From the NCBI GenBank assembly GCA_007133715.1, contig SLMF01000251.1, positions 1 through 6,767 of the forward strand: a stretch of 6,767 nt of DNA, read 5' to 3'. Every line of letters begins with the position of its first letter. The stretch's first letter is position 1. The notes beneath the pieces are model-generated. The model worked only from the letters and a program-made list of their open reading frames with translations, was not told the origin of the DNA and ran no database searches. The DNA is from Planctomycetaceae bacterium. GTDB lineage: Bacteria; Planctomycetota; Planctomycetia; Pirellulales; Pirellulaceae. A program made the translations under genes and the position numbers. Positions 6,606 through 6,767 of the stretch are shown here, piece after piece.

Positions 6606-6767
6606 ACGGATCCACTTTTTGCAGCGTGACAGGTTGTGCCCGCGTGGCACGAGGACGCTTCCTCCGCCGGGCGGGTGAAACGCAGATCGCAGCGCAGACA
6701 CCGGCGGGCTTCCGCCCGCGCCTGCTCGGCCGACAACGGCAATTCGACTTCCACAAAACTCTTCTGA
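6602..6767 (-). CDS. C-terminal end of a GltD-like FAD/NAD(P) oxidoreductase (partial, 5' part beyond the window)
   Basis: Reading from 6766 leftwards gives 54 codons and a TGA at 6604-6602, overlapping the next gene's ATG by 4 nt (ATGA). The visible residues include VEVELPLSAEQARAEARRC followed by LRCDL, which resembles the closing segment of GltD-type and NuoF-GltD-type pyridine-nucleotide oxidoreductases, where an EA-RRCLRCD motif is common. A further ~25 residues follow, containing C40-H41 and C46-H47 of the visible piece. Too little is present to name the gene. The role suggested is NAD(P)H oxidation feeding the Fe-S protein encoded next. Two other frames are also open here, but only this one gives the family motif and the coupled stop. 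Confidence 0.7.
   Translation of the reverse strand, partial: QKSFVEVELPLSAEQARAEARRCLRCDLRFTRPAEEASSCHAGTTCHAAKSGSV

Noticed and set aside
6606..6701. Upstream GTG start at 6701 for the Fe-S protein
   Set aside because: The extra 32 residues have no family similarity and this stretch encodes the C-terminus of the GltD-like protein in another frame. The ATG at 6605 with ATGA overlap gives the usual ferredoxin-domain start.
5983..6756. 257-aa minus-strand open frame overlapping the Fe-S protein gene
   Set aside because: Out of frame with the cysteine-motif protein, very Arg/Pro-rich, with no recognisable domain.

Overview
The window looks like a planctomycete chromosome, most likely Pirellulales. 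The strongest evidence is the long secreted protein in the centre. It begins with the planctomycete-type N-terminal signature (basic stretch, then VEWLEDRRLLAV) and carries a dockerin-type calcium-binding repeat pair. The DNA is GC-rich, and two of the genes lack a recognisable Shine-Dalgarno site. The assignment rests on protein signatures only; there is no rRNA here.

Layout, left to right: (1) 1-839, minus strand: 5' part of a DoxX-family membrane protein with a large charged insert, running off the left edge. (2) 840-1606: a 767-bp non-coding gap between divergent genes. It holds a compact 228-bp element (1176-1403) with near-perfect 18-bp terminal inverted repeats, enclosing a nested palindrome and a 31-bp tandem repeat. 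(3) 1607-4366, plus strand: a 919-aa secreted, modular, probable zinc-metalloprotease-like protein with an SdrD/CnaB-like module and a dockerin. (4) 4318-6767, minus strand: a tightly packed operon segment. Its genes, in transcription order, are the 3' end of a GltD-like FAD/NAD(P) oxidoreductase (partial), a 233-aa HoxU/NuoG-N-terminus-like iron-sulfur protein, and a 528-aa FMN-binding glutamate-synthase-like protein. The junctions overlap by 4 nt and 1 nt, which suggests translational coupling. The last operon gene and the secreted-protein gene converge and overlap by 49 bp.

The operon reads as an electron-transfer module: NAD(P)H to an FAD subunit, then a chain of Fe-S clusters, then an FMN barrel related to the synthase domain of glutamate synthase. 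The FMN subunit has no amidotransferase domain, no GXGXG domain and no cysteine after residue 218, so it cannot carry the usual 3Fe-4S cluster of glutamate synthases. It has an N-terminal CX2CX3CX3C motif instead. The Fe-S protein lacks the Cys3His cluster motif of NuoG and ends in an unusually cysteine-rich tail. The actual reaction cannot be read from this window. A split glutamate synthase, an N-methylglutamate-synthase-like enzyme or a different FMN-dependent redox reaction are all possible. This operon and the inverted-repeat element are the two most interesting items.
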